The notes beneath the pieces were generated by a model. That model made no database searches. It saw only the letters and a program-made list of their open reading frames with translations, and was not told where the DNA came from. Shown here in pieces: positions 25,749 through 38,476 of a stretch of 64,000 nucleotides of DNA (position 1 is its first letter; every line of letters starts with the position of its first letter). Made by a program: the position numbers and the translations under genes. This stretch comes from Granulicella rosea (GTDB lineage: Bacteria > Acidobacteriota > Terriglobia > Terriglobales > Acidobacteriaceae). The stretch is taken from positions 434,001-498,000 of the forward strand of contig NZ_FZOU01000003.1 of the NCBI RefSeq assembly GCF_900188085.1, in the 5' to 3' direction.

Positions 25749-25953
25749 AGCGGATTACCTTTAGGCTCAAGCAGCAGCCCGCAATGCTTGTCATCCTGAA
25801 CGAAGTGAAGGACCTGCTTCAGGCTTCTGTCGTTGCCTGTTCATGTTCCGGTCAGAGGCGGAAGACTAGCAACAGCAAGAACAAAAGCAGGTCCTTCGGC
25901 TACGCTCAGGATGACAGGCATTTGGGCTGCTCGCCAGCAAAAGGTAATCCGCT
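25749..25953. repeat. long imperfect palindrome (R2 inverted pair), ~205 bp
   Basis: Two ~72-base arms in opposite orientation: outer AGCGGATTACCTTT (25749-25762) with AAAGGTAATCCGCT (25940-25953); middle TGTCATCCTGA / TCAGGATGACA; inner GAAGGACCTGCTT (25808-25820) with the matching AGCAGGTCCTTC (25886-25897). It occupies the gap between the convergent xseB and lolA genes and may act as a two-way terminator. Confidence 0.85.
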
Positions 25954-25969
25954 CCAAGCCAAGCGCGAG

Positions 25970-26656
25970 TTACTTGTGGCAGGCTCCGCCGCCGATCGCG
26001 TACGGTTTCTTGTCGATGGTCCCGCCCATGCGGATGTTGGTGTAGGTCGCGGTCTGGGTGTCGCCGCTGGGCGTATAGAAGACCTGCTTCAACGAGATGC
26101 CGCGCACGGGATCGATCCACAGGGTGACGTGGGTGAAGTTGTTGCGTACGCTCTGGTCCTTGCCGACCAGATCCAGCTTCTCCACCTTGACCTGCGATTT
26201 GCCGTCGCTCAGCGTCTCGCTTCCCTGGTCGGTGATCGTCCAGTTCTTCTTCAGCTCCGTGCCGCTGCCGCCGAAGCCGAGCGTCAGGAAGCTCTCAACG
26301 CTCGATTTATTCAGGCTGGAGTATGTGTTGAAGCACTTCAGGCCGGGCTGGTACTGACGCACCGTGCCGGGGGTGTACTCGACCGTCGTGGCTCCGGCGC
26401 CCGTGATGTTGAGCCCCATGTAGGTGTCCGCGCCCTTGCGCTCGACGTACAGGCTACCCTTCTGGATCGTGTGATCGCTGACGATCTTCTCGAAGATGTC
26501 TTTGGTGAAGTCGGCCTGGGCGGACTTGAAGGTCTTCGAGGCCGCATCCATCTGGGCGATGACGGCGTCGAGCCCTGTTGGCGGAGTTGCAAGAGCGGTT
26601 GCTGCGGGGAAGAGGGCAAACGCGGCGACAGGGCCGAGGTGCTTCAAGATCTTCAT
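25970..26656 (-). CDS. lolA: outer-membrane lipoprotein carrier LolA-like
   Basis: 228 residues. LolA moves lipoproteins through the periplasm. Signal peptide (MKILKHLGPVAAFALFPAATALA), then LolA-like beta strands with LDAVIAQMDAASKTFKSAQADF, YVERKGADTYMGLNI, and SVESFLTLGFGGSGTELKK. The ATG at 26656 has GAGGA at a suitable distance. The gene order is serS, the 126-residue protein, then lolA. Sequence similarity within LolA is low, but fold-level features and context are good. Confidence 0.82.
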   Translation of the reverse strand: MKILKHLGPVAAFALFPAATALATPPTGLDAVIAQMDAASKTFKSAQADFTKDIFEKIVSDHTIQKGSLYVERKGADTYMGLNITGAGATTVEYTPGTVRQYQPGLKCFNTYSSLNKSSVESFLTLGFGGSGTELKKNWTITDQGSETLSDGKSQVKVEKLDLVGKDQSVRNNFTHVTLWIDPVRGISLKQVFYTPSGDTQTATYTNIRMGGTIDKKPYAIGGGACHK

Positions 26657-26734
26657 CGGGTCGTAATCCTCAAATAGTCCGAACACCAGCTTCCACCGTT
26701 AGATGCGGCGGGCGTCGGTTTGTTATCCGGAAGC

Positions 26735-27115
26735 CTAGCGCAATACCCAGGCATTGTAGGCAATCACCTGGCCGGAGGCGTTGTACAGCGGCTCATACCG
26801 TTCGAGCGTCACCTCGCCGGAGATGGGTTCGACCAGCCGCACGATGGCGGCGCTGATCTCGGCGTCGGACCTGGCGCCGGTCATATCCTCCGCGCGCACC
26901 TGGTAGATGAAGCGGCTGCGGTCGCCCTTGTTGCCGGCCTCGCGGACCAGCACTTCGCTCGCGTGCAGCGCGGCCGTCTCGACCGGCTTGTCCTTGAAGT
27001 TCACGACGAACGGCGCGCCGAACATGAAGATCAGAATCAACGTGACCATGATGTCGTAGTGCAGGCTGCCGCGCTCGTAGGTCCAGAAGAAATAGCTTTT
27101 GAGGAGCTTGCCCAT
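26735..27115 (-). CDS. hypothetical single-pass membrane protein
   Basis: 126 residues. Short cytoplasmic N-terminus (MGKLLKSYFFWTYERGSLHYD), one membrane helix (MVTLILIFMFGAPFVVNF, about 23-40), then a soluble domain (DKPVETAALHASEVLVREAG to AYNAWVLR). I do not recognise the family. Its ATG directly follows the serS stop (TAAATG), so translation is coupled, and lolA follows 78 bases later. The context suggests an envelope role, which is inference. Confidence 0.75.
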   Translation of the reverse strand: MGKLLKSYFFWTYERGSLHYDIMVTLILIFMFGAPFVVNFKDKPVETAALHASEVLVREAGNKGDRSRFIYQVRAEDMTGARSDAEISAAIVRLVEPISGEVTLERYEPLYNASGQVIAYNAWVLR

Positions 27116-28474
27116 TTATATCTTCCCTTGCTGCGCGGCCTTCCCCTGCCATGCGCCAACCTGTTTGCCGATGAACTCCGCGCCGTTCATATACGGCCGC
27201 AGGACGTCGGGGATGCGGACCGTGCCGTCGGCCTGCTGGTAGTTTTCAAGCACCGCAAGATAAGTCCGGCCAACCGCCAGGCCGGAGCCGTTGAGCGTGT
27301 GCAGGAACTCGGACTTCTTCGCCCCGGCGGGCTTGTAGCGGATGTTCGCGCGCCGCGCCTGGAAGCTCTCGAAGTTCGAGCAGCTTGAAATTTCGCGGTA
27401 GAGCCCTTGTCCCGGCAGCCACACCTCGAGGTCGTAGGTCTTGGACGACGCAAAGCCCATGTCGCCCGTGCAGAGCAGCATCCGGCGATAGGGCAGGCCC
27501 AGCGCTTCGAGCACCGCCTCGGCATGGCGGGTCAGCTTCTCGTGCTCTTCCGCGGACCTGTCCGGCGTCGTGAACTTCACCAGCTCGACCTTCTGAAACT
27601 GATGCTGGCGGATCATGCCGCGCACGTCCTTGCCGTAGCTGCCGGCCTCGGACCGGTAGCAGGAGGTGTAGGCGCAGAGGCTGACCGTAAGCTGCGCCTC
27701 GTCGAGCGTCTCGTCGCGGAAGAGGTTGGTGACCGGCACCTCGGCGGTGGGGATCAGCCAGTGATCGCCATCCTGGTACTTGCCCGCCTCATAGGCGCCC
27801 TTGTCGTCGCAATGGAAGAGGTCTTCCTCGAACTTGGGCAGCTGGCCGGTGCCGAAGAGTGATTTGGAGTTCACCATCGTCGGCGGCAACACCTCGGTGT
27901 AGCCATGCTGGCGAGTGTGCAGGTCGAGCATGAAGTTGGCGAGCGCGCGTTCGAGCAGCGCTCCCTGGCCGAACTGCACGACGAAGCGCGAGCCGGAGAT
28001 CTTGGCCGCGCGCTCGAAGTCGAGGATGCCGAGCGCTTCGCCGATCTCCCAGTGCGGGCGGGCGGGGAAGTCGAGCACGGGCTTTTCGCCCCAGGTCTTC
28101 TCGACGACGTTGTCGTGCTCGGATTTGCCGGTGGGGACGCTGGCCTGCGGAAGATTCGGCAGGGTCTGCATCATCTCGCGCAGGCGGTCGTCGGCCTTGG
28201 CGGCTGCGGCTTCGAGCACTTCGCCTTCCGACTTGAGGCGTCGGGTCTCTTCGGTCTGCGCGGTCGCGTCCGCGCCTGCCTTGCGGAGCTTCTGAATCTC
28301 TTCGGAGAGGCGGTTGCGCTGCGCCTTCGTGGTCTCGGCCTGGGTGATGGCCTCGCGGCGAGCCGTATCGATCTCGGCAAAGCTGCCCAGAACGGCCACC
28401 GGGTCCATCCCGCGGGAGCGCAATTTCTCTTCTACCAGGGGCAAGTTCGCCCGTACGAACGACAGATCAAGCAT
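27116..28474 (-). CDS. serS: seryl-tRNA synthetase
   Basis: 452 residues. Class II synthetase with a long N-terminal coiled-coil tRNA-binding arm (about residues 30-110) and the catalytic core: motif 2 [20 protein letters not shown] and motif 3 near [11 protein letters not shown]. Starts at the ATG at 28474; TAGAAT is six bases upstream and there is no Shine-Dalgarno, so the transcript is probably leaderless. Divergent from pyrD across a gap with R1 repeats. Confidence 0.96.
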   Translation of the reverse strand: MLDLSFVRANLPLVEEKLRSRGMDPVAVLGSFAEIDTARREAITQAETTKAQRNRLSEEIQKLRKAGADATAQTEETRRLKSEGEVLEAAAAKADDRLREMMQTLPNLPQASVPTGKSEHDNVVEKTWGEKPVLDFPARPHWEIGEALGILDFERAAKISGSRFVVQFGQGALLERALANFMLDLHTRQHGYTEVLPPTMVNSKSLFGTGQLPKFEEDLFHCDDKGAYEAGKYQDGDHWLIPTAEVPVTNLFRDETLDEAQLTVSLCAYTSCYRSEAGSYGKDVRGMIRQHQFQKVELVKFTTPDRSAEEHEKLTRHAEAVLEALGLPYRRMLLCTGDMGFASSKTYDLEVWLPGQGLYREISSCSNFESFQARRANIRYKPAGAKKSEFLHTLNGSGLAVGRTYLAVLENYQQADGTVRIPDVLRPYMNGAEFIGKQVGAWQGKAAQQGKI

Positions 28475-28480
28475 CTGGTT

Positions 28481-28486
28481 ATTCTA
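28481..28486 (-). promoter_or_regulatory. -10 hexamer for leaderless serS transcript
   Basis: TAGAAT, six bases (AACCAG), then ATG. Confidence 0.55.
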
Positions 28487-28510
28487 ATCCGCTTGCCGCC
28501 AAGAAAAGTA

Positions 28511-28583
28511 CAAAAGCAGATCCTCCGCGAGGCCGACAAACAAGAAAGGCCAAAGCAGATTCCCTGCGGGAATGACAAACAAA
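28511..28583 (+). repeat. two R1 repeats, one degenerate
   Basis: A degenerate copy (28513-28546) with AGATCCTCCGCGAGGCCGAC and a near-consensus copy (about 28551-28583), spaced about 38 bases. The second ends in ATGACAAACAAA, giving a false in-frame upstream ATG (28572) for pyrD. Confidence 0.75.
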
Positions 28584-28589
28584 GGCTCG

Positions 28590-28595
28590 TACAAT
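28590..28595 (+). promoter_or_regulatory. -10 hexamer for leaderless pyrD transcript
   Basis: TACAAT, six bases (CTTTCT), then the ATG at 28602. Confidence 0.55.
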
Positions 28596-28601
28596 CTTTC
28601 T

Positions 28602-29582
28602 ATGTCCTCCACAACGCCTAAAACCGAAGCTGCCGCGACTACCCCCACGCCCTTAAAGCTGCGCACCGGGCCGGATATGCGGGTGACCGTGGCGGGTGTG
28701 GAGCTGGCCTCGCCGGTCATCGCGGCCAGTGGCACCTTCGGCTATGGTGTTGAATTTGAAGAGATTGTAACCATCGCCAAGATCGGCGCGTTTGTCACCA
28801 AGGGGCTTTCGCGGGAGCCGATGGCCGGCAATCCGACGCCGCGCATCGTCGAGACGTCATCCGGCATGTTGAACGCCATCGGCCTGCAGAATATGGGCGT
28901 GAAGGCGTTTGTGGCGGAGAAGATGCCGCGTCTGCGCCAGATTCCCGGAGCGGTCGTGATCGCGAACGTCTTCGGCTTCACCATCGACGACTGCCTGGAG
29001 GTGATTCGTGTACTGAACGATGCGCCCGGCATCGCCATGTACGAGCTGAACGCGAGCTGTCCAAATACCAGCCACGGCGGCATGGTCTTCGGCACGGACC
29101 AGCACCTGCTGGCGGAGCTGGTCTCGAAGTGCGAGCGCGCCTCGCTGCGACCGTTGATCGTGAAGCTCTCGCCGAACGTCACCAGTATCGCGAAGATGGC
29201 GAAGTCGGCCGAGGACGCCGGGGCGAGCGGCCTCTCGCTGGTCAACACCTTTCTGTCCATGGCGATCGACGTCGAGACCCGCCGCCCGCGCATCGCGAAC
29301 GTGACCGCCGGGCTGTCCGGGCCGGCCATCAAGCCGATCGCCGTCCGCATGGTCTACGAGGTGGCGAACGCGGTGAAGATTCCGATCCTCGGCATGGGCG
29401 GCATTCTGCGCGCGGAGGATGCGGTGGAGTTCATGCTCGCCGGCGCAACTGCCGTGCAGGTGGGCACGGCGAGCTACGCCGATCCGCGGGCGGTGGAAAA
29501 CATCGCCAATGGCCTGCGCCGCTGGTGCGCGACGCATGAGGTTGCGCAGGCTTCAAGCCTGACGCGTGGGCTTCAACTTTAA
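28602..29582 (+). CDS. pyrD: dihydroorotate dehydrogenase, class 1B-type catalytic subunit
   Basis: 326 residues. Oxidises dihydroorotate to orotate in pyrimidine synthesis. FMN-barrel features: GVELASPVIAASGTFGYG, ELNASCPN with the class 1 catalytic cysteine, LIVKLSPNV, and the phosphate site ILGMGGI ... AVQVGTASY. The ATG at 28602 is preferred; the one at 28572 lies inside a repeat. The usual partner pyrK is not in the window. The terminal EVAQASSLTRGLQL tail is extra and may be poorly conserved. Confidence 0.93.
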   Translation: MSSTTPKTEAAATTPTPLKLRTGPDMRVTVAGVELASPVIAASGTFGYGVEFEEIVTIAKIGAFVTKGLSREPMAGNPTPRIVETSSGMLNAIGLQNMGVKAFVAEKMPRLRQIPGAVVIANVFGFTIDDCLEVIRVLNDAPGIAMYELNASCPNTSHGGMVFGTDQHLLAELVSKCERASLRPLIVKLSPNVTSIAKMAKSAEDAGASGLSLVNTFLSMAIDVETRRPRIANVTAGLSGPAIKPIAVRMVYEVANAVKIPILGMGGILRAEDAVEFMLAGATAVQVGTASYADPRAVENIANGLRRWCATHEVAQASSLTRGLQL

Positions 29583-29592
29583 ACAAACTACC

Positions 29593-29661
29593 TAACACCG
29601 ATCCGCACCGATTGAACCGATCAACACCAATCTTTACTCTTGATCCGTTTAATTGGTGTTG
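29593..29661. repeat. R5 inverted repeat, likely two-way terminator
   Basis: CAACACCAAT (29622-29631) and ATTGGTGTTG (29652-29661) form a stem; a further AACACCGAT copy lies at 29594. Related to the element at 3459. It lies between the convergent pyrD and rhodanese genes. Confidence 0.55.
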
Positions 29662-29669
29662 AGCCTTGG

Positions 29670-29996
29670 CTAGTAGCGAGGCACGGTCGGGTCGATGTTC
29701 CGCGACCACTCGTCGATCCCGCCGGCGAGCGACTGCACGTGGTCAAACCCTTGATTCCGAAGCCACATCGTGACCGAAAGCGAACGTGCCCCGTGGTGAC
29801 AGAGGACGACGATCGGCTGGTCGGGATCGAGTTCGGCGTGGGCGCGGCTGGTGATCTCACCCATGGGGATCAGGCTGGAGTCGGGCAGGTGAGCGGTCTC
29901 AAACTCCCAGGGTTCGCGCACGTCCAACAGAAGTGGAGGCGCGGGCTGAGTACGAAGCTGGGTGAATTCCTGGACGGTGATCTCGGGGGCTAACAT
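29670..29996 (-). CDS. single-domain rhodanese-like sulfurtransferase
   Basis: 108 residues. A rhodanese fold with LLLDVREPWEFETAHLPDSSLIPM and active-site loop CHHGARS, whose cysteine (about residue 66) would carry a persulfide. The end GFDHVQSLAGGIDEW is the family's conserved tail. Likely role in sulfur transfer; partner unknown. The ATG at 29996 has TATTCT six bases upstream, fitting the leaderless pattern, and it diverges from the NtrC-type regulator. Confidence 0.9.
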   Translation of the reverse strand: MLAPEITVQEFTQLRTQPAPPLLLDVREPWEFETAHLPDSSLIPMGEITSRAHAELDPDQPIVVLCHHGARSLSVTMWLRNQGFDHVQSLAGGIDEWSRNIDPTVPRY

Positions 29997-30002
29997 TCCA
30001 AC

Positions 30003-30008
30003 AGAATA
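30003..30008 (-). promoter_or_regulatory. -10 hexamer for leaderless rhodanese transcript
   Basis: TATTCT, six bases (GTTGGA), then ATG. Confidence 0.45.
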
Positions 30009-30093
30009 TATGCGGACGCTGCGGGAAGATTCTGCATCCTACGGAATTACCGGTCGTTCTGTGTCACTTGTCTGCCGTGGAGGTATTGCCGAG

Positions 30094-31539
<1,446 letters not shown>

Positions 31540-31543
31540 AAAA

Positions 31544-31643
31544 CAGAAGCAGATTCCCTGCGGGAATGACAAACAAGGAAGCGGATTTCCTTCGGGAATG
31601 ACAAATAAGGAAGTAGATTCTCCTGCGGGACTGACAGACAAGG
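31544..31643 (+). repeat. three R1 repeats in tandem
   Basis: Units at about 31544-31577, 31578-31610 and 31611-31643, each ~33 bases, with decreasing match: AGATTCCCTGCGGGAATGAC, GGATTTCCTTCGGGAATGAC, AGATTCTCCTGCGGGACTGA. They lie between the response regulator and kinase genes of one operon. Confidence 0.8.
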
Positions 31644-31650
31644 GCGCGCG

Positions 31651-33588
31651 ATGCGGTTGAAGACCAAGCTGGTGATGGCGGCGTCGGGTGTCACCTTCGC
31701 CATCGTGCTCGTGCTTTCTGTCCTGTTTCTGGGCGAGATGCTACGCCAGCGCATCGACCAGACCGGCTCCAGCAACGATGTGCTGGCGCGCGAGGTGCTT
31801 CTGATGACCCGGCAGGCGGTCGAGTCCGGTCTGCGCGCGCATCCGCCCGCCGACCATACGGACGAGGCCTTCCACGCAGCGGTGGCCGACGCGCTGCGCG
31901 CCAGCTCCTCGCTCAACGATGTCATGACCGCCATCGTCCGCTACAGTCCGGCGGTGCAGGATGTCGGCGTCACGGACTCGCATGGATACACGCTCGTCAG
32001 CACCGATCCGCAGATGTGGAACCAGGTGGCGATGGCGCGGACAGAATTTGAAATGGTGCGCCGCGCCGGCTTTGGGTACCAGGCGAGGGAGATCTTCGGC
32101 GCGCCGCATGTACTGGACGTGACTGTTCCGCTGGACCGCAACGGCGAGCCATTTCTGGTCGTCCACGTCGGCGTCCGGTCCACGTTTCTGCTTGCGAATA
32201 TCGAGCCGTGGCTGCGCGCGGCGGGATTCTTCGCGTTGGTCGCCGGGCTGGTTTCGGTGCTGGCCGCGGGTTTGCTGGCGAACGTCGCGCTGCGGCCCAT
32301 CGAGCAGATCAGCCGGAGGCTGGAGGAGCTGACCGTCGCAGGCGAGGCCGAGCCGCTGGCGCTGCCGGAGCCGCGTTCCCGCGTGCTGGGGCTGCCGACC
32401 GGCAGGCGCAGCGACGCGGTGGTGCGGGTCAAGGATACGATCGACCGCCTGGGTCGTCAGTTGCGATCGACCGAAGAGGGCTACACGGCGCTGCAGGCGA
32501 ACATGAACCGGGTGCTCGACACGCTGCGCGACGGCGTGCTGCTGATCACGGCGGCTGGCCGGGCCGTCATGGTCTCGGATGCGGTCGCGCACTTCCTGGT
32601 CGACAGCCGGCCAGAGGGGCCGATGGTCGGGCTGCGGCTGGACGAGATCTTCCGGCCCGAAACCGGGCTGGGCAGGGCAGTGCTGGCGGCGTTCGAGAGC
32701 GGTCGCCGCGTCCCGGCCCGGACCGTGGTGCTCGAAGACGGCCGGGAGGTGGAGCTTTCGCTCGACCCCATCGACGACGGTCGCGGCGACCCCGGCAGCC
32801 TGGGCACGCTGCTGACGCTGCGCGATACCGAGACCGCGCTCGAGATCGAACGCGAGTTGGAGGTCTCTCGGCGCCTTGCGGCGATCGGGCGGCTGACCGC
32901 GGGCGTTGGGCACGAGGTCAAGAATCCGATCAATGCGATGGTCGTCCACCTGGAGCTGCTGAAGTCGAAGCTCGCCGCCGGAACCGACATCGCCGGCGCG
33001 CAGCGGCATGCGGAGGTGCTGGCGGGGGAGATGCAGCGGCTGGACCGCGTCGTGCAGACGCTCGCCGATTTTTCGCGCCCGATGGAGCTGCATCTGCGCG
33101 AGACCGATCTGCGCGAGATCGTGGGCGCGGTCGTCTCGCTTACCTCGCACGAACTCGAAGAGAATCATGTGCATGTTGAGGTGGAGGAGCCAGACGAACC
33201 CCTGATGGTGCTGGTCGATGCGGAGATGATACGGCAGGCGGTGCTGAATTTGGTGCTGAACGCGATGCAGGCCATGCCGGAGGGCGGCCAACTGCGTCTG
33301 AATCTGCGCCGGGAGCATCACTTCTGCGTGCTGGAGGTCGTCGATCAGGGCGAGGGAATTCCGCCCGATCTGCTGCCGCGTATCTTCGAGCTGTACTTTA
33401 CGACGAAGGCGAAAGGAAGCGGTATCGGATTGGCCATGACGTATCGCATACTACAAATGCACGGCGGCGCGATGGAGGTGCGGTCGAGCGTGGTAGCGGA
33501 CGCGGCGGATCGCGGCGCCACGTTCACCCTTCGGTTGCCGCTGAATCCAGCCGGGGCCCGCGGCCTGGACTTGAAATCGGAAAGATAG
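31651..33588 (+). CDS. membrane sensor histidine kinase
   Basis: 645 residues. First membrane helix about 9-30, extracytoplasmic sensor region to about 190, second helix near 192-215, then HAMP (PIEQISRRLEEL) and a PAS-like domain. HisKA has the phosphorylated histidine in GVGHEVKNPINAM (His421). HATPase boxes follow: N box LNLVLNAMQAMPEGG, G1 VVDQGEGIPPDLL, F/G2 YFTTKAKGSGIGLAM. An AAGGG site is 8 bases before the ATG. Forms a two-component pair with the NtrC-type regulator; resembles NtrB/ZraS-type kinases. Signal unknown. Confidence 0.94.
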   Translation: MRLKTKLVMAASGVTFAIVLVLSVLFLGEMLRQRIDQTGSSNDVLAREVLLMTRQAVESGLRAHPPADHTDEAFHAAVADALRASSSLNDVMTAIVRYSPAVQDVGVTDSHGYTLVSTDPQMWNQVAMARTEFEMVRRAGFGYQAREIFGAPHVLDVTVPLDRNGEPFLVVHVGVRSTFLLANIEPWLRAAGFFALVAGLVSVLAAGLLANVALRPIEQISRRLEELTVAGEAEPLALPEPRSRVLGLPTGRRSDAVVRVKDTIDRLGRQLRSTEEGYTALQANMNRVLDTLRDGVLLITAAGRAVMVSDAVAHFLVDSRPEGPMVGLRLDEIFRPETGLGRAVLAAFESGRRVPARTVVLEDGREVELSLDPIDDGRGDPGSLGTLLTLRDTETALEIERELEVSRRLAAIGRLTAGVGHEVKNPINAMVVHLELLKSKLAAGTDIAGAQRHAEVLAGEMQRLDRVVQTLADFSRPMELHLRETDLREIVGAVVSLTSHELEENHVHVEVEEPDEPLMVLVDAEMIRQAVLNLVLNAMQAMPEGGQLRLNLRREHHFCVLEVVDQGEGIPPDLLPRIFELYFTTKAKGSGIGLAMTYRILQMHGGAMEVRSSVVADAADRGATFTLRLPLNPAGARGLDLKSER

Positions 33589-33598
33589 AAGTGAAGCT

Positions 33599-34201
33599 GT
33601 GAACGATGCAATGAAGCGTTTAATCTCGACTGTGCAAGGCCGCCGGACCCTGGCCGCGCATGCGCTGCTGCTGTCGGTCTGCGTGCTCGCGGGTTGCCGC
33701 CACAAGCCGAACCCGGTGGTGCTGGCCGCGCAGACGCAGGCGCCGGAGCCTCTGGTGGCGCCGCCGGAGCCGGCGAAGGCGCCGGTGGTGGAGCAGCAGC
33801 CGCTGCCAAAGGCGCCTGTGGTGACGGTAAAGCCTCCGCGCAAGCCGCGCCGGAAGCCCGCGCCCGTAGCGCCGAAGCCTGTAGAGACGCCCGTGCCCGC
33901 TCCAGTGCAGGTCGCGAGCGCAGGCGCCCCCGCGCCGGACGGCGCCTCGGTGATCGGTGCGCTCACGACGGGCGGCGACGCCTCGCCGCAGAAGCATCAG
34001 CAGGCGGCGGACCTGATCGCCGCCTGTAACAAGCGTCTCGTCGAACTGCCTGCCGGGCTGGTCGAGCAGCAGCGACTGCAAGTGGGGCAGGTGAAGAACT
34101 TCCTGCGGCAGTCGCAGGCGGCGCTGGACTCTGGCGACTCCGAAGGATCGCTGAACCTGGCCACGAAGGCGAAGCTGCTGCTGGACGACCTGACGAAGTA
34201 G
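33599..34201 (+). CDS. proline-rich lipoprotein, possibly part of the two-component operon
   Basis: 200 residues as drawn. Lipobox LSVCVLAGC near residue 32, then a long Pro/Ala/Lys linker (about 37-105) that could span the cell wall, then a helical C-terminal domain (ADLIAACNKRLVELPAG to NLATKAKLLLDDLTK). The start is uncertain: GTG at 33599 or ATG at 33611, neither with a clear ribosome site. Ten bases after the kinase gene, so likely the same operon; perhaps an envelope sensor partner, but that is inference. Confidence 0.72.
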   Translation: MNDAMKRLISTVQGRRTLAAHALLLSVCVLAGCRHKPNPVVLAAQTQAPEPLVAPPEPAKAPVVEQQPLPKAPVVTVKPPRKPRRKPAPVAPKPVETPVPAPVQVASAGAPAPDGASVIGALTTGGDASPQKHQQAADLIAACNKRLVELPAGLVEQQRLQVGQVKNFLRQSQAALDSGDSEGSLNLATKAKLLLDDLTK

Positions 34202-34218
34202 CTTGTGGGACAAAGAAA

Positions 34219-34248
34219 AGAGCTTAAGGCTATACGGCCTTAAGCTCT
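34219..34248 (+). terminator. hairpin terminator between convergent genes
   Basis: AGAGCTTAAGGC (34219-34230) and GCCTTAAGCTCT (34237-34248), a 12-bp perfect stem with a TATACG loop. No long T tract on either strand, but it lies in the convergent gap with secA. Confidence 0.55.
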
Positions 34249-34278
34249 AAGCTCATACCTTCGAAACTTCAAAAGCGT

Positions 34279-37266
<2,988 letters not shown>

Positions 37267-37374
37267 GATGAAGGTCCTTTGGTATCTATCAGTTGTGGGC
37301 GCTCGCGAAGCGAGGCAGGCACGGTTTCACGCAGATCGCGTGGAATTGGGTGCGGAGTAGCTGAAGAGCAGAGC

Positions 37375-37686
37375 TTAGGCGCGCAGGAGTCCGGTGCGGT
37401 GCGCGATGGCCGCGGCATCGGAGGCCGGCGACCGCATCGTCCAGACCGAGCGGTGGACGCTCAGGGACTCGGCGGTCAGCTCTTCGGGCTGGCGGGCAGC
37501 ATGTGCGCCCAGCGTCTGGCGGTTGTCCTGGGTGATGGATGCCGATTGCGTCTCACCGCGCGAGGCGGCGATCCAGGTGCGGTCGCAGACGGCGTCCGCC
37601 AGCAGATGCAGCGTGCAGTCTCCCCCGAACTGCACCGAGCAGAGCAGGACGACGAGAAAGACGAACTGGGAGGAGCGCAGGCGCAT
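37375..37686 (-). CDS. small secreted hypothetical protein
   Basis: 103 residues from the ATG at 37686. Signal-peptide-like start (MRLRSSQFVFLVVLLCSVQFG), two cysteines (CTLHLLADAVC), then a polar tail. No recognised family. The longer frame upstream has a shadow-like composition. Codon use looks ordinary. It follows nothing obvious and lies between the secA promoter and the YcxB-like gene; it may not be real. Confidence 0.45.
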   Translation of the reverse strand: MRLRSSQFVFLVVLLCSVQFGGDCTLHLLADAVCDRTWIAASRGETQSASITQDNRQTLGAHAARQPEELTAESLSVHRSVWTMRSPASDAAAIAHRTGLLRA

Positions 37687-37751
37687 CGTGTGGATCGTGG
37701 AACGTACAGCTTCTATGTTACGCGAGGAGTGGCTCGCATGCCGAGCAAACC

Positions 37752-38309
37752 TTAGCGGGATCGAAGCAATCCGTAACCGCGGATGATGGGCTCCACCGAT
37801 GGACCGAGACGATCCTCGAAGGTCGCCCGCAGCGTCTCCCGCTCCACGGAAGAGAGGCCGCGTAGAGGGAGGACAAGGAAGTTCGAACCGTCCGCCCAGT
37901 TGAGAAAGAAGAACGCGCCGGCATCTCGCCAACTCTTGAACGCTGTCCAAGGGGCGGTCGAAACAACGCCCAGAGGAAGCTTTGTCGATATGCCGTTGTC
38001 CTCGACGGAGACAGATGAGGGCAAGTCGGCGTTCAACTTCTCCATGAGCTTCGGACCTGGACGCTGAGAGCGGCGGATCAGCGGGATGAAGATCGTGAGC
38101 CAAACCGCGAAGAGGAGCAACTCTCCATAAGGACGGTAGAGACGCGGCATCGCGCCGGCGGCGAATCCGCAGACAATCCAGGATCCAAAGAAGAAGAAGG
38201 GGTGCTGGTTCCAGTAACGATTGAAGAGAGTGAGTCGATACAGGGGCGCCCAGAGGATTCGGCGAAGCGCCTCAAACTCTTCCGGGGTCAATGAGCAGGA
38301 GATCATCAT
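37752..38309 (-). CDS. YcxB-like membrane protein
   Basis: 185 residues, starting at one of two adjacent ATGs (38309 or 38306). Two membrane helices (PFFFFGSWIVCGFAAGA, ELLLFAVWLTIFIPLI, about 35-80) followed by a PH-like domain (LPSSVSVEDNGISTKL, WTAFKSWRDAGAFFFL, NFLVLPLRGLSS), as in YcxB proteins. Function of this family is unknown. The neighbouring repeat at 38361-38468 lies upstream. Confidence 0.72.
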   Translation of the reverse strand: MMISCSLTPEEFEALRRILWAPLYRLTLFNRYWNQHPFFFFGSWIVCGFAAGAMPRLYRPYGELLLFAVWLTIFIPLIRRSQRPGPKLMEKLNADLPSSVSVEDNGISTKLPLGVVSTAPWTAFKSWRDAGAFFFLNWADGSNFLVLPLRGLSSVERETLRATFEDRLGPSVEPIIRGYGLLRSR

Positions 38310-38360
38310 GGCGGTATCGACTTGGACGGCTTCGATAGTCAGAAGTGAGATGTTCGGGCG

Positions 38361-38468
38361 ACCTATCCTTTCGGCTTCATCGAAAGGGTGGGACGTGAAC
38401 CGTCCGGAGCGGTTGGGGACGTTATACGTCCCACCCATCGCGTTGAAGCTGCGATGGATGGGGCACCC
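38361..38468. repeat. R4 structured palindromic element
   Basis: Nested inverted repeats: CCTTTCG/CGAAAGG (38367-38373, 38381-38387), GGGTGGGACGT/ACGTCCCACCC (38386-38396, 38426-38436), and the CCCACCCATCGCG ... GCGATGGATGGGG hairpin (38427-38468). The last hairpin recurs at 41109-41152. Confidence 0.65.
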
Positions 38469-38476
38469 GGACACTT

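Noticed and set aside
31544..31643. Tandem repeats considered as a CRISPR array
   Set aside because: Units abut each other with no spacers, the units differ from each other, and no cas gene is near.
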